A stretch of 64,000 nucleotides of DNA, from positions 109,872 through 173,871 of the forward strand of contig NZ_JAODIX010000030.1 of the NCBI RefSeq assembly GCF_026586675.1, in the 5' to 3' direction. Made by a program: the position numbers and the translations under genes. This document shows, piece by piece, positions 7,718-17,312 of the stretch (within the stretch, counting starts at the first letter, position 1; each line of letters opens with the position of its first letter). The DNA comes from Halorubrum yunnanense (GTDB lineage: Archaea > Halobacteriota > Halobacteria > Halobacteriales > Haloferacaceae). The notes under the pieces are model-generated. The model ran no database searches. It was not told the origin of the DNA and saw only the letters and a program-made list of their open reading frames with translations.

Positions 7718-8893
7718 ATGAGACGACGCGATCGGACCGTCGGGTCGATCGCCGCCCTCCTCCTCGCCGCCTGCTGCGTCGTCGCCCTCGCGTTCGCCGT
7801 CCCCGCGAGCGCGCAGACGGCGGCGTTCCCGCAGACCGACGACCAACCGGAGCCGGACAACACGGTCACGAGGATCGGCCTGTCGGCCGACGGCTCCGCG
7901 ACGTGGGAGATAACCCTCCGAACGCGGCTCGAAAACGACAGCGAAGTCGCCGAGTACGAGCGGTTTCAAGAGCGGTTCCGGTCGAACACGAGCCGCTACC
8001 TCGACCCCTTCGCCGACCGGATGACAGGGGTGGTCGCGGCCGCGAACGACTCGGCCGACCGCGAGATGCGCGCGACGGAGTTCGAGGCCGAGACGTCGAT
8101 ACAGGAGGTTCCGCGCCGGTGGGGGGTCGTCAGCTTCCGGTTCACCTGGACCGGCTTCGCCGCGGTCGACGGCGACGCGGTCGTCGTCGGGGACGTGTTC
8201 GAGGGCGGCTTCTTCATCGGCGACGACGACGCGCTGGCGATCGCGGCGCCCGACGGCTACGCGGTCGCGGACGCCTCGCCGACCCCCGACGAACTCGACG
8301 GCGGGGTCGCCGAGTGGCGGGGGCGCGAGGACTTCGCCGGGGGTCGTCCGAGCGTTCGAGCCGTGCCCGGATCGACTGCCGACGGCGGAAACGGCGGCAC
8401 GGGCGGAGGTGACGGAGGAGGAGCGGTGACCGGCGACGCGCTGATTCTCGTCGCGCTCGGCGGCATCCTACTCGTTGGAGGCGCCGCGCTCGTCGCCTTC
8501 GCCGTCCGGACCGGCCGGATCGGGGATGGGGGCGACAACGACACCCCCACGGCGAGCGCGTCGATAAGCGGCGGTGTCGCGTCGGAGCAAGGCGGTGGGA
8601 ACGGCTCCGGCGCTCCATCGACGGAGCCGCGCGCGGAGCGGGCGGCCGCGACGGAGGAGTCGGCCGGATCGGGTGAGACCGATCCGGCGCTGCTCACTGA
8701 CGAAGACCGCGTTACGCGCGTGCTCCGCGAGGAGGGCGGACGAATGAAGCAGTCCGATGTGGTCGACGCGCTCGGCTGGTCGAAATCGAAGACTTCACGC
8801 GTGCTCTCGCGGATGGCCGACGCCGGCGAGGTGGAGAAGCTGCGGATCGGCCGAGAGAACGTGATCGACGTCGTTGACGACGACGAGGCGTGA
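7718..8893 (+). CDS. Membrane-anchored transcription regulator: DUF7345-like sensor, TM helix, winged helix
   Basis: A 391-residue protein in four parts. First is a signal sequence (about residues 8-37, ending ALAFAVPASAQT). Second is an extracytoplasmic domain (about 45-225) paralogous to the product of 4762-5490. Third is a Gly-rich linker with a membrane helix (about 245-267, ALILVALGGILLVGGAAL). Fourth is a cytoplasmic tail ending in a winged helix (about 325-388) with the recognition segment ALGWSKSKTSRVLSRM. This is the layout of a one-component membrane-bound transcription factor. The start is fixed by a BoxA 28 bp upstream. It is divergent from the operon encoding the secreted paralogue, across a phased repeat array, so auto- and cross-regulation is likely. 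Ligand and targets are unknown. Confidence 0.85.
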   Translation: MRRRDRTVGSIAALLLAACCVVALAFAVPASAQTAAFPQTDDQPEPDNTVTRIGLSADGSATWEITLRTRLENDSEVAEYERFQERFRSNTSRYLDPFADRMTGVVAAANDSADREMRATEFEAETSIQEVPRRWGVVSFRFTWTGFAAVDGDAVVVGDVFEGGFFIGDDDALAIAAPDGYAVADASPTPDELDGGVAEWRGREDFAGGRPSVRAVPGSTADGGNGGTGGGDGGGAVTGDALILVALGGILLVGGAALVAFAVRTGRIGDGGDNDTPTASASISGGVASEQGGGNGSGAPSTEPRAERAAATEESAGSGETDPALLTDEDRVTRVLREEGGRMKQSDVVDALGWSKSKTSRVLSRMADAGEVEKLRIGRENVIDVVDDDEA

Positions 8894-8946
8894 GAGGCCG
8901 ACGCAGCCGCTGACCGAGGGCGGGCAAGCGGAAAGAAGGCCGGGGA

Positions 8947-10365
8947 TTAGTCGGCGGCTTCGATGACCTTGCGCTCGGAGTCGTCCTCGCGGTAGTACTC
9001 CTCGATGAACTCCTCGTCGATCCGGTTGAGGGCGTCTTTCGGGAGCATCGAGAGCAGGTCCCAGCCGATCGAGAGCGTCTCCTCGATGTCGCGGTTCTGA
9101 TCGAAGCCCTGGTCGACGAACTCAGACTCGAAGGCGTCCGCGAAGTCGAGGTACTTGTTGTCGAGCTCCGAGAGCGCCTCGCGGCCGACGATGTTCACGA
9201 GGTCGCGGAGGTCCTCGCCCTCGGCGTACGCCGCGAACATCTGGTCTTTCACGTCGGCGTGGTCCTCGCGGGTGAGCCCCTCGCCGATCCCGTCGTCCAT
9301 CAGCCGAGACAGGCTGGGGAGCACGTTGATCGGGGGCTGCAGGCCCTGACTGTTGAGGTCGGGGTCGACGTATATCTGCCCCTCCGTGATGTATCCGGTC
9401 AGGTCGGGGATCGGGTGGGTGTCGTCGTCGCCCGGCATCGTGAGGATCGGGATCTGGGTGACGGACCCCTCACGGCCCTGGATCCGCCCGGCGCGCTCGT
9501 ACAGCTGCGCCAGGTCGGTGTACATGTACCCGGGGTAGCCACGCCGGCCGGGGACCTCCTCGCGGGCCGCCCCGATCTCGCGGAGCGCCTCGCAGTAGTT
9601 GGTCATGTCCGTCAGGATGACCAGGACGTGGTAGTCCTTCTCGAAGGCGAGGTACTCGGCCGTCGTCAGGACCATTCGCGGAGTGACCGTCCGCTCGACG
9701 GCGGGGTCGTCCGCGAGGTTCATGAAGACGACGGAACGCTCCAAGGCGCCGGTGCGCTCGAAGTCGTCCATGAACTCGTTGGCCTCCTCCTGGGTGATTC
9801 CCATCGCGCCGAAGATGACGGCAAACTCGGAGCTCTCCTCGCCGTCTTCCTCCTCTTCGGGCACACTGGCCTGCCGGGCGATCTGCATCGCCAGCTGGCT
9901 GTGCGGCTGGCCGGAGCTGGAGAAGATCGGGAGCTTCTGCCCGCGGACGAGGGTGTTCATCCCGTCGATCGCGGAGACGCCCGTCTCGATGAACTCCTCG
10001 GGGTACTCGCGGGAGTACGGGTTGATCGCCGCGCCGACGATGTCCTGGCGCTCCTCGGGGACGATCTCCGGCCCGTCGTCGATCGGGCGGCCGGAGCCGT
10101 CGAGGACCCGTCCGAGGAGGTCCTCGGTGACGGGCATCTTCATCGTCTCGCCCAGGAAGCGGACGGACGCGTTCTGGTCGATACCGGAGGTGCCCTCGAA
10201 CACCTGGATGGCGACGACGCCCTCCGAGGATTCGAGCACCTGTCCGCGTAGCGTCTCTCCCTGTGCCGTCTCGATCTCGACGATCTCGTCGTAACCGATC
10301 GCCTCGTCGACCTCGGCGTACACGAGGGGGCCGCTGATCTCGGTGATGGTTTGGTACTCTTTCAT
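8947..10365 (-). CDS. atpB: A-type ATP synthase subunit B
   Basis: Non-catalytic nucleotide-binding partner of subunit A in the A3B3 hexamer. The 472-residue product starts [16 protein letters not shown], typical of the family. It has the N-terminal beta barrel, an altered P-loop (IFSSSGQPH in place of GxxxxGKT, as expected for B), [25 protein letters not shown] and [22 protein letters not shown]. Length matches archaeal B subunits. It is the last gene of the contiguous atp operon; the atpA stop lies 1 bp before its start codon. The plus-strand open frames opposite are shadows. Confidence 0.98.
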   Translation of the reverse strand: MKEYQTITEISGPLVYAEVDEAIGYDEIVEIETAQGETLRGQVLESSEGVVAIQVFEGTSGIDQNASVRFLGETMKMPVTEDLLGRVLDGSGRPIDDGPEIVPEERQDIVGAAINPYSREYPEEFIETGVSAIDGMNTLVRGQKLPIFSSSGQPHSQLAMQIARQASVPEEEEDGEESSEFAVIFGAMGITQEEANEFMDDFERTGALERSVVFMNLADDPAVERTVTPRMVLTTAEYLAFEKDYHVLVILTDMTNYCEALREIGAAREEVPGRRGYPGYMYTDLAQLYERAGRIQGREGSVTQIPILTMPGDDDTHPIPDLTGYITEGQIYVDPDLNSQGLQPPINVLPSLSRLMDDGIGEGLTREDHADVKDQMFAAYAEGEDLRDLVNIVGREALSELDNKYLDFADAFESEFVDQGFDQNRDIEETLSIGWDLLSMLPKDALNRIDEEFIEEYYREDDSERKVIEAAD

Positions 10366-10366
10366 G

Positions 10367-12145
10367 TTAGTAGAGGCTCCGGAGTTCCTCGGCGATGTCC
10401 GCCTTGAGCTCCTCGATGTACTCCTCGTAGTCCTCCTGGACGCCGATCCGGTTGATCCGGGGAGCGGCCTCCGTGTCGACGATCTCCTCGACGGGGACGC
10501 CCGCTTCGAGGGCGTCGAACGCCTCGTCGTGGAGCGTCTGGATGGCCGTCAGCATGAGGTACGTCTTCTCCGGCGGACAGTACGTGTCCACCGGGTGGAA
10601 CGCGTTCTGCTGGAGGTACGCCTCGCGCAGGTAGCGAGCGATTTCGAGGATGAGCTGCTGGTCGTCCGGCAGCGCGTCCTTCCCGACGAGCTGGACGATC
10701 TCCTGCAGCTCCGTCTCCTCGTCCAAGATGTCGACCGCCCACTGGCGCTTCTCGGGCCAGTCTTCCTCAACGTTCTCCTGGAACCACGGGTCGAGCTGTT
10801 CTTTGTACAGCGAGTACGACTCGTTCCAGTTGATCGACGGGAAGTGGCGGCGCTCCGCCAGGTCCGCGTCGAGCGCCCAGAACGTTTTCACGATGCGCAG
10901 CGTGTTCTGGGTGACCGGCTCGGAGAAGTCGCCGCCGGGCGGCGACACCGCGCCGATCGCCGAGACGGAGCCCTCCGTGCCGTTGACGTTCTCGAAGTAG
11001 CCGGCGCGCTCGTAGAACTGCGCGAGCCGGGCGGCGAGGTACGCGGGGTACCCCTCCTCGCCGGGCATCTCCTCCAGCCGGGAGGAGATCTCGCGCATGG
11101 CCTCCGCCCACCGCGAGGTGGAGTCGGCCATCAGCGCGACGTCGTACCCCATGTCGCGGTAGAACTCCGCGATCGTGATTCCCGTGTAGATACAGGACTC
11201 ACGCGCCGCGACGGGCATGTTCGACGTGTTCGCGATGAGCGAGGTGCGGGCCATCAGCGGGTTGCCGTTGGCCGGGTCCTCCAGCTCGGGGAAGTCCTCG
11301 ATGACCTCGGTCATCTCGTTGCCGCGCTCGCCGCAGCCGACGTAGATGATGATGTCCGCGTCAGCGTACTTCGCGAGCTGGTGTTGAGTGACCGTCTTCC
11401 CGGAGCCGAACGGCCCCGGAATCGCGGCCGTCCCGCCCTTCGCGATGGGGAACAGGCCGTCGAGGATGCGCTGTCCGGACACCAGCGGCGTCCGGGGCGT
11501 CTTCTTGTTCTGGGAGGGGCGCGCCTCGCGGACGGGCCACTCCTGGTGCATCGAGACGCCCGTGCCGTTGGCGAGCTCGGCCACCGTCTCGGTGACGTCG
11601 AACGAGCCCGACTCGACGGCGGTGACCTCGGTGGTCTCGCCCTCCTCGAGGGCGTCCGGCGGCACCATCACCTTGTGGTCGATGGTGACCGTCTCCTCGA
11701 CGACGCCGACGATGTCGCCGCGACCGACCTCGTCGCCGACCTCGACGGTCGGCTCGAACTCCCACTGCTGCTCGAGGTCGATACCGGGCGCGTCGACCCC
11801 GCGGTCGAGGTACGGACTGCCCATCTTGCCCTCCAGCACGTCCAGGGGGCGCTGGACGCCATCGTAGATGGAGTCCAGCATTCCCGGACCAAGGTCGACC
11901 GACAGCGGCTCGCCCGTGTTCTCGACGGGTTCGCCGGGGCTGACCCCGGAGGTTTCCTCGTACACCTGAATGGTCGTGATGTCGCCTTCGATCTCGATCA
12001 CTTCCCCCATGAGGCCTTCGTCGCCGACGTAGACGACGTCGTTCATGCGGGCGTCGAGGTCGCGGGCGCTCACGACCGGACCGCTCACGCTTTGGATAGC
12101 ACCGTCTTCGGTTGTGGTGGTCTCCGTGGATTCTGCTTTACTCAT
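10367..12145 (-). CDS. atpA: A-type ATP synthase catalytic subunit A
   Basis: Catalytic subunit of A1Ao ATP synthase. The 592-residue product contains the N-terminal barrel, the A-specific non-homologous insert (about residues 115-190), the Walker A loop GPFGSGKT near residue 243, [14 protein letters not shown], the Walker B region [15 protein letters not shown], and [13 protein letters not shown]. All catalytic motifs are present and there is no intein insertion in the P-loop region, a frequent intein site in other archaea. It sits 1 bp from atpF upstream and atpB downstream, so it is co-translated within atpHIKECFAB. Confidence 0.98.
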   Translation of the reverse strand: MSKAESTETTTTEDGAIQSVSGPVVSARDLDARMNDVVYVGDEGLMGEVIEIEGDITTIQVYEETSGVSPGEPVENTGEPLSVDLGPGMLDSIYDGVQRPLDVLEGKMGSPYLDRGVDAPGIDLEQQWEFEPTVEVGDEVGRGDIVGVVEETVTIDHKVMVPPDALEEGETTEVTAVESGSFDVTETVAELANGTGVSMHQEWPVREARPSQNKKTPRTPLVSGQRILDGLFPIAKGGTAAIPGPFGSGKTVTQHQLAKYADADIIIYVGCGERGNEMTEVIEDFPELEDPANGNPLMARTSLIANTSNMPVAARESCIYTGITIAEFYRDMGYDVALMADSTSRWAEAMREISSRLEEMPGEEGYPAYLAARLAQFYERAGYFENVNGTEGSVSAIGAVSPPGGDFSEPVTQNTLRIVKTFWALDADLAERRHFPSINWNESYSLYKEQLDPWFQENVEEDWPEKRQWAVDILDEETELQEIVQLVGKDALPDDQQLILEIARYLREAYLQQNAFHPVDTYCPPEKTYLMLTAIQTLHDEAFDALEAGVPVEEIVDTEAAPRINRIGVQEDYEEYIEELKADIAEELRSLY

Positions 12146-12146
12146 A

Positions 12147-12476
12147 TTAGTCGTCCTCCTCCATCAGGTCGATCCCGATGGCTCGTTTGATCTGGTCGCG
12201 CAGCCCGCCGCTGCCGGCGCCGGCGCCGCCGAGCGTGACGAGCACGGGCTCGATGCTCCCCTCCACCGCCTCGCGGGTCCCCCGCGAGAGGTGGTCGAGG
12301 TCGTCGTCGTGCATCACGATGATGCCGGTGCCCTCGTCGTCGAGGGTCCGCTCGACGGCGTCGTCGAGGCGCTCGTCCTTCTCGTCGTCCGGGATGTTCT
12401 CGAACTTCCGCACGCCGGCGAGCCGAAACCCGGTGGTGAACTCGGGGCTGCCGACGACGGCGATCTCCTGGCTCAT
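12147..12476 (-). CDS. atpF: A-type ATP synthase subunit F
   Basis: Small regulatory subunit bound to the central stalk. It has 109 residues starting [21 protein letters not shown], the typical Rossmann-like start, with [13 protein letters not shown] in the middle. Length is normal for the family. Its ATG overlaps the atpC stop by 4 bp (ATGA), and the next gene atpA starts 1 bp after its stop. The order C-F-A-B is the standard archaeal one. Confidence 0.95.
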   Translation of the reverse strand: MSQEIAVVGSPEFTTGFRLAGVRKFENIPDDEKDERLDDAVERTLDDEGTGIIVMHDDDLDHLSRGTREAVEGSIEPVLVTLGGAGAGSGGLRDQIKRAIGIDLMEEDD

Positions 12477-13519
12477 GTTATCACCAGCTCCGATTCGATC
12501 TCGTCGGCCGACAGCCCGGCCTCCTTCCCGCGGGCGATCGCCCGGATGTTCTCCACCTCGCGCTCCTTGGCGAGGATGTACGAGATGATCGGGGTGATCG
12601 AAACCGGGTGGACCGTCCCGAGTCGGTCTCCGTACGCCAGCAGCGCCCGGTCCGTCGCGTGCTCGAACGCGATGAGGCTGTCCGCCTCTTCGAGTTCGCG
12701 CAGCGCCGGGCCGAGCTCGTCGGCGTACTGGCTGTCCGCGATGTACTCCACGAGCTCATCGAGGTTCCGCGCGAGCCGCGCGAGCGACCCGCGAGAGAAC
12801 AGCTCGCCGCCCTCGATGAAGTACGCGGCAGGGTCGATGTCCGCGCCCGACCGGGCGAGCCGGAGAGCGTTGGTCGCGTTCCGGAAGTCGACCTCCGCCT
12901 TGAGGAACGCCTCGTACTGCCGGGTCGGCTCGTCGTTGCCGAGCCCGGAGAGGAGCCGCTCGTAGAACGCGCGGTCAACGGCGTTCTCCAGCGGGACCAG
13001 CACGTCCGTCTCCTCGTACTCGGCGTACGCCTCGCGGAGCGGGTCGCCGTAGATCGTGTCCTCCAGCACCTCGACCACGGCGTCGATCGAGTCGGCTTCG
13101 AGCAGGCGGCGGACCCGCCGGTCGTCGAACTCGCCGGCGCGGATCAGGTCGACCTCGATGGCCGACTGGTCCGCGTCGGTGTAGGCGCCGCGGATGACCG
13201 TCTTCACGTTCCACGCGTCGAACTTGCGGAGGTACCGGGCGATGAGGTCGTACAGCGACCCCTCGCTCCAGTCCAAGATCCCCTCGAACTGCTGTGCGAG
13301 GTTCCGGTTCAGCGCGTACTCGATGAGGTCCACGCCGCCGTGGCGGCTCCCGAGAGCGTTGATCTCCGCGCCGTAGCTCGACTCCTCCATGAACCGGGCG
13401 ATCTCCGCTGGACCCATCCGGGTCAGCTTGCGATACTCCTCGTCCCCGTAGAGGCTGCCGCGGCGGGCGCGAACCCGCGCGACGACGTACTCTGGGTTCG
13501 AGCTCCCGGCGGCGCTCAT
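12473..13519 (-). CDS. atpC: A-type ATP synthase subunit C
   Basis: Links the central stalk to the membrane rotor ring, as does eukaryotic V-ATPase subunit d. The 348-residue all-helical protein contains the family-typical YVVARVRARRG near the start, LTRMGPAEIARFMEE, and the C-terminal HPVSITPIISYILAKEREV followed by NIRAIARGKEAG. Length fits. The ATGA overlaps with both atpE upstream and atpF downstream indicate translational coupling. Confidence 0.96.
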   Translation of the reverse strand: MSAAGSSNPEYVVARVRARRGSLYGDEEYRKLTRMGPAEIARFMEESSYGAEINALGSRHGGVDLIEYALNRNLAQQFEGILDWSEGSLYDLIARYLRKFDAWNVKTVIRGAYTDADQSAIEVDLIRAGEFDDRRVRRLLEADSIDAVVEVLEDTIYGDPLREAYAEYEETDVLVPLENAVDRAFYERLLSGLGNDEPTRQYEAFLKAEVDFRNATNALRLARSGADIDPAAYFIEGGELFSRGSLARLARNLDELVEYIADSQYADELGPALRELEEADSLIAFEHATDRALLAYGDRLGTVHPVSITPIISYILAKEREVENIRAIARGKEAGLSADEIESELVIT

Positions 13520-14094
13520 TGGTCGAACAGTCGCTCCGAGATGCTCTTCAACTCGTCGTCCCAGACGGACTCCAGGACCGAGTCGAACGTGTTGTTCACG
13601 CGAACGCGAGAGGTGTCGCTCTCGGCGACGACGCCGCCGAGACAGTCGATCTCGCCGTCGACCTCGGCGTTGCGGTCGTCGACGAGCTCCTCGAGGAGCT
13701 CGACGTCCTCGGCGCGGGTGTAGACGGCGACGTCGTCGCCGTCGTCGAACTCCGCCAGGGTCGCGTCGAGCAGCGTCTCGGTCAGCTCGCGCCGGCGGTC
13801 GTCGTCGAGGTCGGCGATCGCCGCCTCGACGTCGTCGCGGACGTCCTCCAAGACGTCGCGCCGAGCCCCGAGCCGCTCCTGTTTGGCCTCGAGCTTGGCC
13901 GACGAGAGCGTCTGCTCGCGCTCTTGGTCGATCCGGGAGTCGGCCGTCGCGAGCCGCTCCTCGCGGATGCGCTCGGCGTCGGCCTCCGCCTCGGCGACGA
14001 TCTCGTCCGCCTCGGACTCCGCCGCTTCGCGGATCTCCTCTGCACGCGCGCGGGCTTCGTCTCGAACGTCCTCAACGACAGTGTCCAAACTCAT
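13516..14094 (-). CDS. atpE: A-type ATP synthase subunit E (peripheral stalk)
   Basis: Peripheral stalk subunit that pairs with subunit H to hold A3B3 still. The 192-residue product has a long charged N-terminal coiled coil (about residues 1-85, rich in EARARAEEI-type heptads) followed by a globular C-terminal domain with DCLGGVVAESD and NNTFDSVLESVWDDEL, typical of subunit E. It overlaps atpC by 4 bp and lies 20 bp after atpK. Confidence 0.95.
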   Translation of the reverse strand: MSLDTVVEDVRDEARARAEEIREAAESEADEIVAEAEADAERIREERLATADSRIDQEREQTLSSAKLEAKQERLGARRDVLEDVRDDVEAAIADLDDDRRRELTETLLDATLAEFDDGDDVAVYTRAEDVELLEELVDDRNAEVDGEIDCLGGVVAESDTSRVRVNNTFDSVLESVWDDELKSISERLFDQ

Positions 14095-14114
14095 TGTGTG
14101 AAAGGAAGTGCCGC

Positions 14115-14366
14115 TCAGACGATGAAGACGACGACGAGTGCGAGGATGACGATCGTCTCGGGAAGCACCGTCAGGATGAGCCCGTTGACGAAGAGGTCGT
14201 CGTCCTCGGCCATCGCGCCGACGGCGGCCGAACCGATCCCGCGCTCGGCGTAGCCCGCACCGAGGGCGGCGAGCCCGACGGCGAGCGCCGCTGCGGCGCT
14301 GGGGTCAGTGAGGGTTCCTCCGGTGGACAGTACGGCGTTCCCGAGTGCGTTGGTAGCTTCAAGCAT
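14115..14366 (-). CDS. atpK: A-type ATP synthase subunit K (rotor proteolipid)
   Basis: Membrane rotor subunit carrying protons. The 83-residue hairpin has two membrane helices, about residues 22-45 and 60-83. The second contains LTVLPETIVILALV with the ion-binding Glu. The two Gly-rich helices (AVGLAALGAGYAERGIGSAAVGAMA) are as expected. It is a single hairpin, not a fused double one. The gene is separated from atpI by a 248-bp gap, the only long gap inside the operon. Confidence 0.94.
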   Translation of the reverse strand: MLEATNALGNAVLSTGGTLTDPSAAAALAVGLAALGAGYAERGIGSAAVGAMAEDDDLFVNGLILTVLPETIVILALVVVFIV

Positions 14367-14614
14367 TGGTAGTAGTTGCGGTTGCTCGTCTCCGAACAGT
14401 TGCTATTTGCCGCCACAGGAGTCATAAAGCTTCCCAAAACGACCGAATAGAGCGGCCTTAATCGGGAGCGGAGGCGTCGCTAAACGCGCGTCGCGCTCCG
14501 ACTCGCACGCCGCGTAGCGGAGAGTTCGGACCGACGGCGCGGTTCCGACTCGAGCGGCGAGACGCGCTTCGGGGCGGCCGGCGGCACGAGAGAGGCGAGC
14601 GCCTGTGCGGCGCC

Positions 14615-16813
14615 CTACTCCTCCGTGGTGTACTCCCGGTCGTAGCCGAACGGCAGGTAGCTGTCGCCGCCGCCCTCGTAGAAGTTCCCGAAGAACTCCA
14701 CGTACTCGAGGCGCACCGCCTGAATGCCGGCGGAGGTGACGCCCAACAGGAGGACGACGATGTGGCCGACGACGGCCACGAGGACCCCGCCGACGAGCGC
14801 GGCGACGCCGACCGCGCCGATCGAGGCCGGGTCGAAGGCGGTCGTCATCCCCGCGAAGACGAGCTCGTAGTCGGCGGTGTTTTGCACCTCGGCGAGGTAG
14901 TCGGCGGAGAAGATGAAGTGGAAGCTCCCCTCCCCGCTGTCGTCGATGTACGCGCCGAACGCGAGCAAGTTCACCGCGAGCGCCATCCCGCCCTTCGCGA
15001 GCAGCACCGCCATGATCCGGGCGTACGAGATGACGTTGACGATGGGCGCGAGCACTTCCGCGAGCTCCGCGGTCGCACCGATCCCCAAGAGGACGACACC
15101 GACAACGGCGGCCGCGAGCCCGGCGTAGCCGACGACCACGGGGAAGCCGGCGAACGAGACCGCGCCGAGGGTGAGCAGCGACACGGACTCGAACAGGAAG
15201 TCGGGCTTGGGAGCCGGGACGTGCTGGCTGAAGATCCAGATCCACGCGCCGTTGAGGATCAGCAGCCACGAGCCGCTCTCGTACAGCGCGTGCTTGACGT
15301 CGTGCTGCTGGTAGTTGCTCACGAACGAGAGGGCGTGACCCGCGTTCAGGTGGATCATCCCGAACAGCACGCTGGCGACGAGGAACGCCAGCCCCCAGTC
15401 GAGGTCGGCCGGCGAGAGTCCCTTCCCGGCGACCGGCCAGTGGACGTCACCGGGTAGCAGCTGGTAGGCGTGGTAGCCGAACACGTCGATCCCGAAGTAG
15501 ATCCCGAACAGGACGGTGAAGCCGCCGGCCCACATCGCCACGGAGCCGAGTTCGCGGAACGCCCCGTCGTATCGGCTGTACAGGAAGGCGCCGATCCCGG
15601 CGTAGAGGACGCCGTAGCCGACGTCGCCGATCATGAAGCCGAACATGAGCGGGAACGTGAGGAAGACGAGGAGCGTCGGGTCAAACTCCGAGTACTTCGG
15701 TCGGCCGAACCCCTGGACGAGCAGTTCGAAGGGGCCCGCCGCGCCGCCGTTGTCCTGGACGACCGGCGGGTCGTCCTCGCCGTGGCCCGCGTGGCCGCCG
15801 TCGGTGGCGGCCTCGCGTTCGGCGTCGAGGTCCGCGCCGCCGTCGGCGACCGCCTCGGTGTGGTGGTCGCCGTCGGGCGTGAACGAGGCGCGTTCGAGCT
15901 CCTCGACCTCGGCGTGGTCGCCGACGGCGTCCGCGATGGTCGCCTCGAAGTCGGGATAGGTGTCGGTCGGGACCCATCCCTCGGCGACGAACGCGTTCTC
16001 GGTGGTGGCAAAGGAGAGCGGCGCCTCCTTTTTTTCGGCCTCGATAGTGAGCTGCTCCTCGGCGCGGAGCAGGAAGCCGGCCGCCTCCTCTTTCACCGCG
16101 GCGAGCTCGGTCTCGACCTCGTCGAGATCGGCTCGAAGCTCCTCGCGCTCGCGGTCCAGCTCCGCGACGTACTCGGCGGGACTGGCCTCGGCCTCGGGGA
16201 CCTCCAGCAGCGCGATGTCGACGCCGACGAGCGAGTCTTGGAGGACCCCCTCCTCGGCGTCGGCGGCGGGCTTCGCGAAGACCGCCACGACGTCGCCGCC
16301 GGCGAACAGCTCGTAGGCCTCGATCCCGTCGGCGCCGGCGAGCGTCGCCTCGACGGCGTCGGGCTTCGTCTCGCCGACGACGACCTCCAGCGAGTCGTAG
16401 CCCCCCAGGAGGTCGAGCTCGATGCCGAGGTCAGCGAACGGCTCCATCCGGTCGATCTCGTCCGCTCGGTCGCGGATCTCGGCCTGGAGCTCGTCGCGCC
16501 GGTCGTTGAGCGCGTTGACGCGGTCGCGGACGTCGTCGAGCTCGCGTTCGAGCGCCTCGTCGTCTATCGCGTCGGCCGCGCCGACCTCGTCGCCGTCGAC
16601 GTCGAGGACGCTCTCCAGCGAGCGGACGGTGACGAGCCGCTCGTTCACCGTCTCGGCGCCGTCGAGCGACTCGCCGGGCGCGAACCCCTCGTAGCGCTCG
16701 TCGTAGTCCGTGACGTGCAGCGAGTGGTGGGCGTACGCCGCCTCGATGACGTCGTCGATGACGCGCTTCGAGCCCGTCACCGACACCTTGCTCATCCGCT
16801 CAGGCCTGAGCAT
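14615..16813 (-). CDS. atpI: A-type ATP synthase subunit I (stator)
   Basis: Membrane stator that forms the proton half-channels facing the K ring. The 732-residue product has an N-terminal cytoplasmic region with coiled coils (about 1-385) and an acidic, His-containing insert (GHAGHGEDD), then about seven or eight membrane helices beginning FDPTLLVFLTFPLMFGFMIGD. The essential Arg region lies in the SYARIMAVLLAKGGMALAVN segment. The start MLRPERMSKV is preferred over an internal ATG at 16795 because family members begin with a similar xRPExM motif. This gives a 14-bp overlap with the atpH stop. Confidence 0.95.
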   Translation of the reverse strand: MLRPERMSKVSVTGSKRVIDDVIEAAYAHHSLHVTDYDERYEGFAPGESLDGAETVNERLVTVRSLESVLDVDGDEVGAADAIDDEALERELDDVRDRVNALNDRRDELQAEIRDRADEIDRMEPFADLGIELDLLGGYDSLEVVVGETKPDAVEATLAGADGIEAYELFAGGDVVAVFAKPAADAEEGVLQDSLVGVDIALLEVPEAEASPAEYVAELDREREELRADLDEVETELAAVKEEAAGFLLRAEEQLTIEAEKKEAPLSFATTENAFVAEGWVPTDTYPDFEATIADAVGDHAEVEELERASFTPDGDHHTEAVADGGADLDAEREAATDGGHAGHGEDDPPVVQDNGGAAGPFELLVQGFGRPKYSEFDPTLLVFLTFPLMFGFMIGDVGYGVLYAGIGAFLYSRYDGAFRELGSVAMWAGGFTVLFGIYFGIDVFGYHAYQLLPGDVHWPVAGKGLSPADLDWGLAFLVASVLFGMIHLNAGHALSFVSNYQQHDVKHALYESGSWLLILNGAWIWIFSQHVPAPKPDFLFESVSLLTLGAVSFAGFPVVVGYAGLAAAVVGVVLLGIGATAELAEVLAPIVNVISYARIMAVLLAKGGMALAVNLLAFGAYIDDSGEGSFHFIFSADYLAEVQNTADYELVFAGMTTAFDPASIGAVGVAALVGGVLVAVVGHIVVLLLGVTSAGIQAVRLEYVEFFGNFYEGGGDSYLPFGYDREYTTEE

Positions 16814-17156
16814 CCACCGCCTCCTCGGCCTGTTGGTTCACCGCTTCCTCAAACCGTTCGACTCCGTAGTCGACGGCCGAGTCCACGCGCTCGCGGGCCT
16901 CGCGTTCGAGCTCGTCGCGGTCGGACCGCCCCGCCTCGAGGATCTCCTCCCGCCGTTCCTCGATCTCCTCGCGGGCCGCCTCGAGCCGCTCCGCGGCCTC
17001 GGACTCCGCCCCCTCCTCGGCCTCGGCGCGGATCTCGTCCGCGCGCTCTCGAGCCTCGGCGAGGCGCTCGTCGGCGTCCGATTCCGCCGCCGCGATGATC
17101 TCGTCCGCCTCCCGTTCAGCCTCCTTGATCCGGTCGAGCACCTCTGGTCTCGCCAT
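16800..17156 (-). CDS. atpH: A-type ATP synthase subunit H
   Basis: Peripheral stalk coiled-coil subunit, partner of AtpE. It has 118 residues starting MARPEVLDRIKEAEREADEI, almost entirely helical with Glu/Arg/Ala heptads, and ends DYGVERFEEAVNQQ. It is the first gene of the operon. The ATG at 17154-17156 lies about 31 bp from a BoxA (17187-17194). The frame stays open upstream to 17681 but that extension overlaps the divergent minD gene and is not real. Confidence 0.92.
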   Translation of the reverse strand: MARPEVLDRIKEAEREADEIIAAAESDADERLAEARERADEIRAEAEEGAESEAAERLEAAREEIEERREEILEAGRSDRDELEREARERVDSAVDYGVERFEEAVNQQAEEAVDAQA

Positions 17157-17186
17157 GCTACTAATCGCCTGAAACTCCACAAGCGA

Positions 17187-17194
17187 CGTATAAG
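17187..17194 (-). promoter_or_regulatory. BoxA of the atp operon
   Basis: Minus-strand CCTTATACG element about 31 bp upstream of the atpH ATG. It is the only good candidate promoter for atpHIKECFAB. Confidence 0.6.
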
Positions 17195-17281
17195 GTGTTT
17201 GCGAAAGTACGCGGGTGTTGCCCCCGGTATCGGCGGGAATCCGCGGCGTCGAGACGCGCCAAGCCGGCGACCGCCGCCTAC

Positions 17282-17288
17282 ATTTAAG
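17282..17288 (+). promoter_or_regulatory. BoxA of the minD4-like gene
   Basis: ATTTAAG 25-31 bp upstream of the ATG at 17313, predicting a leaderless mRNA. It shares a 156-bp divergent region with the atp operon promoter. Confidence 0.6.
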
Positions 17289-17312
17289 TACCAGTCGCCG
17301 GACCGTCACCGT

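Noticed and set aside
11380-11420. Possible intein in atpA at the P-loop
   Set aside because: [11 protein letters not shown] reads continuously and the length (592 residues) is that of an intein-free subunit.
9259-12190. Long plus-strand open frames opposite atpA and atpB
   Set aside because: The atp genes on the minus strand carry full-length conserved motifs; the opposite frames are shadows.
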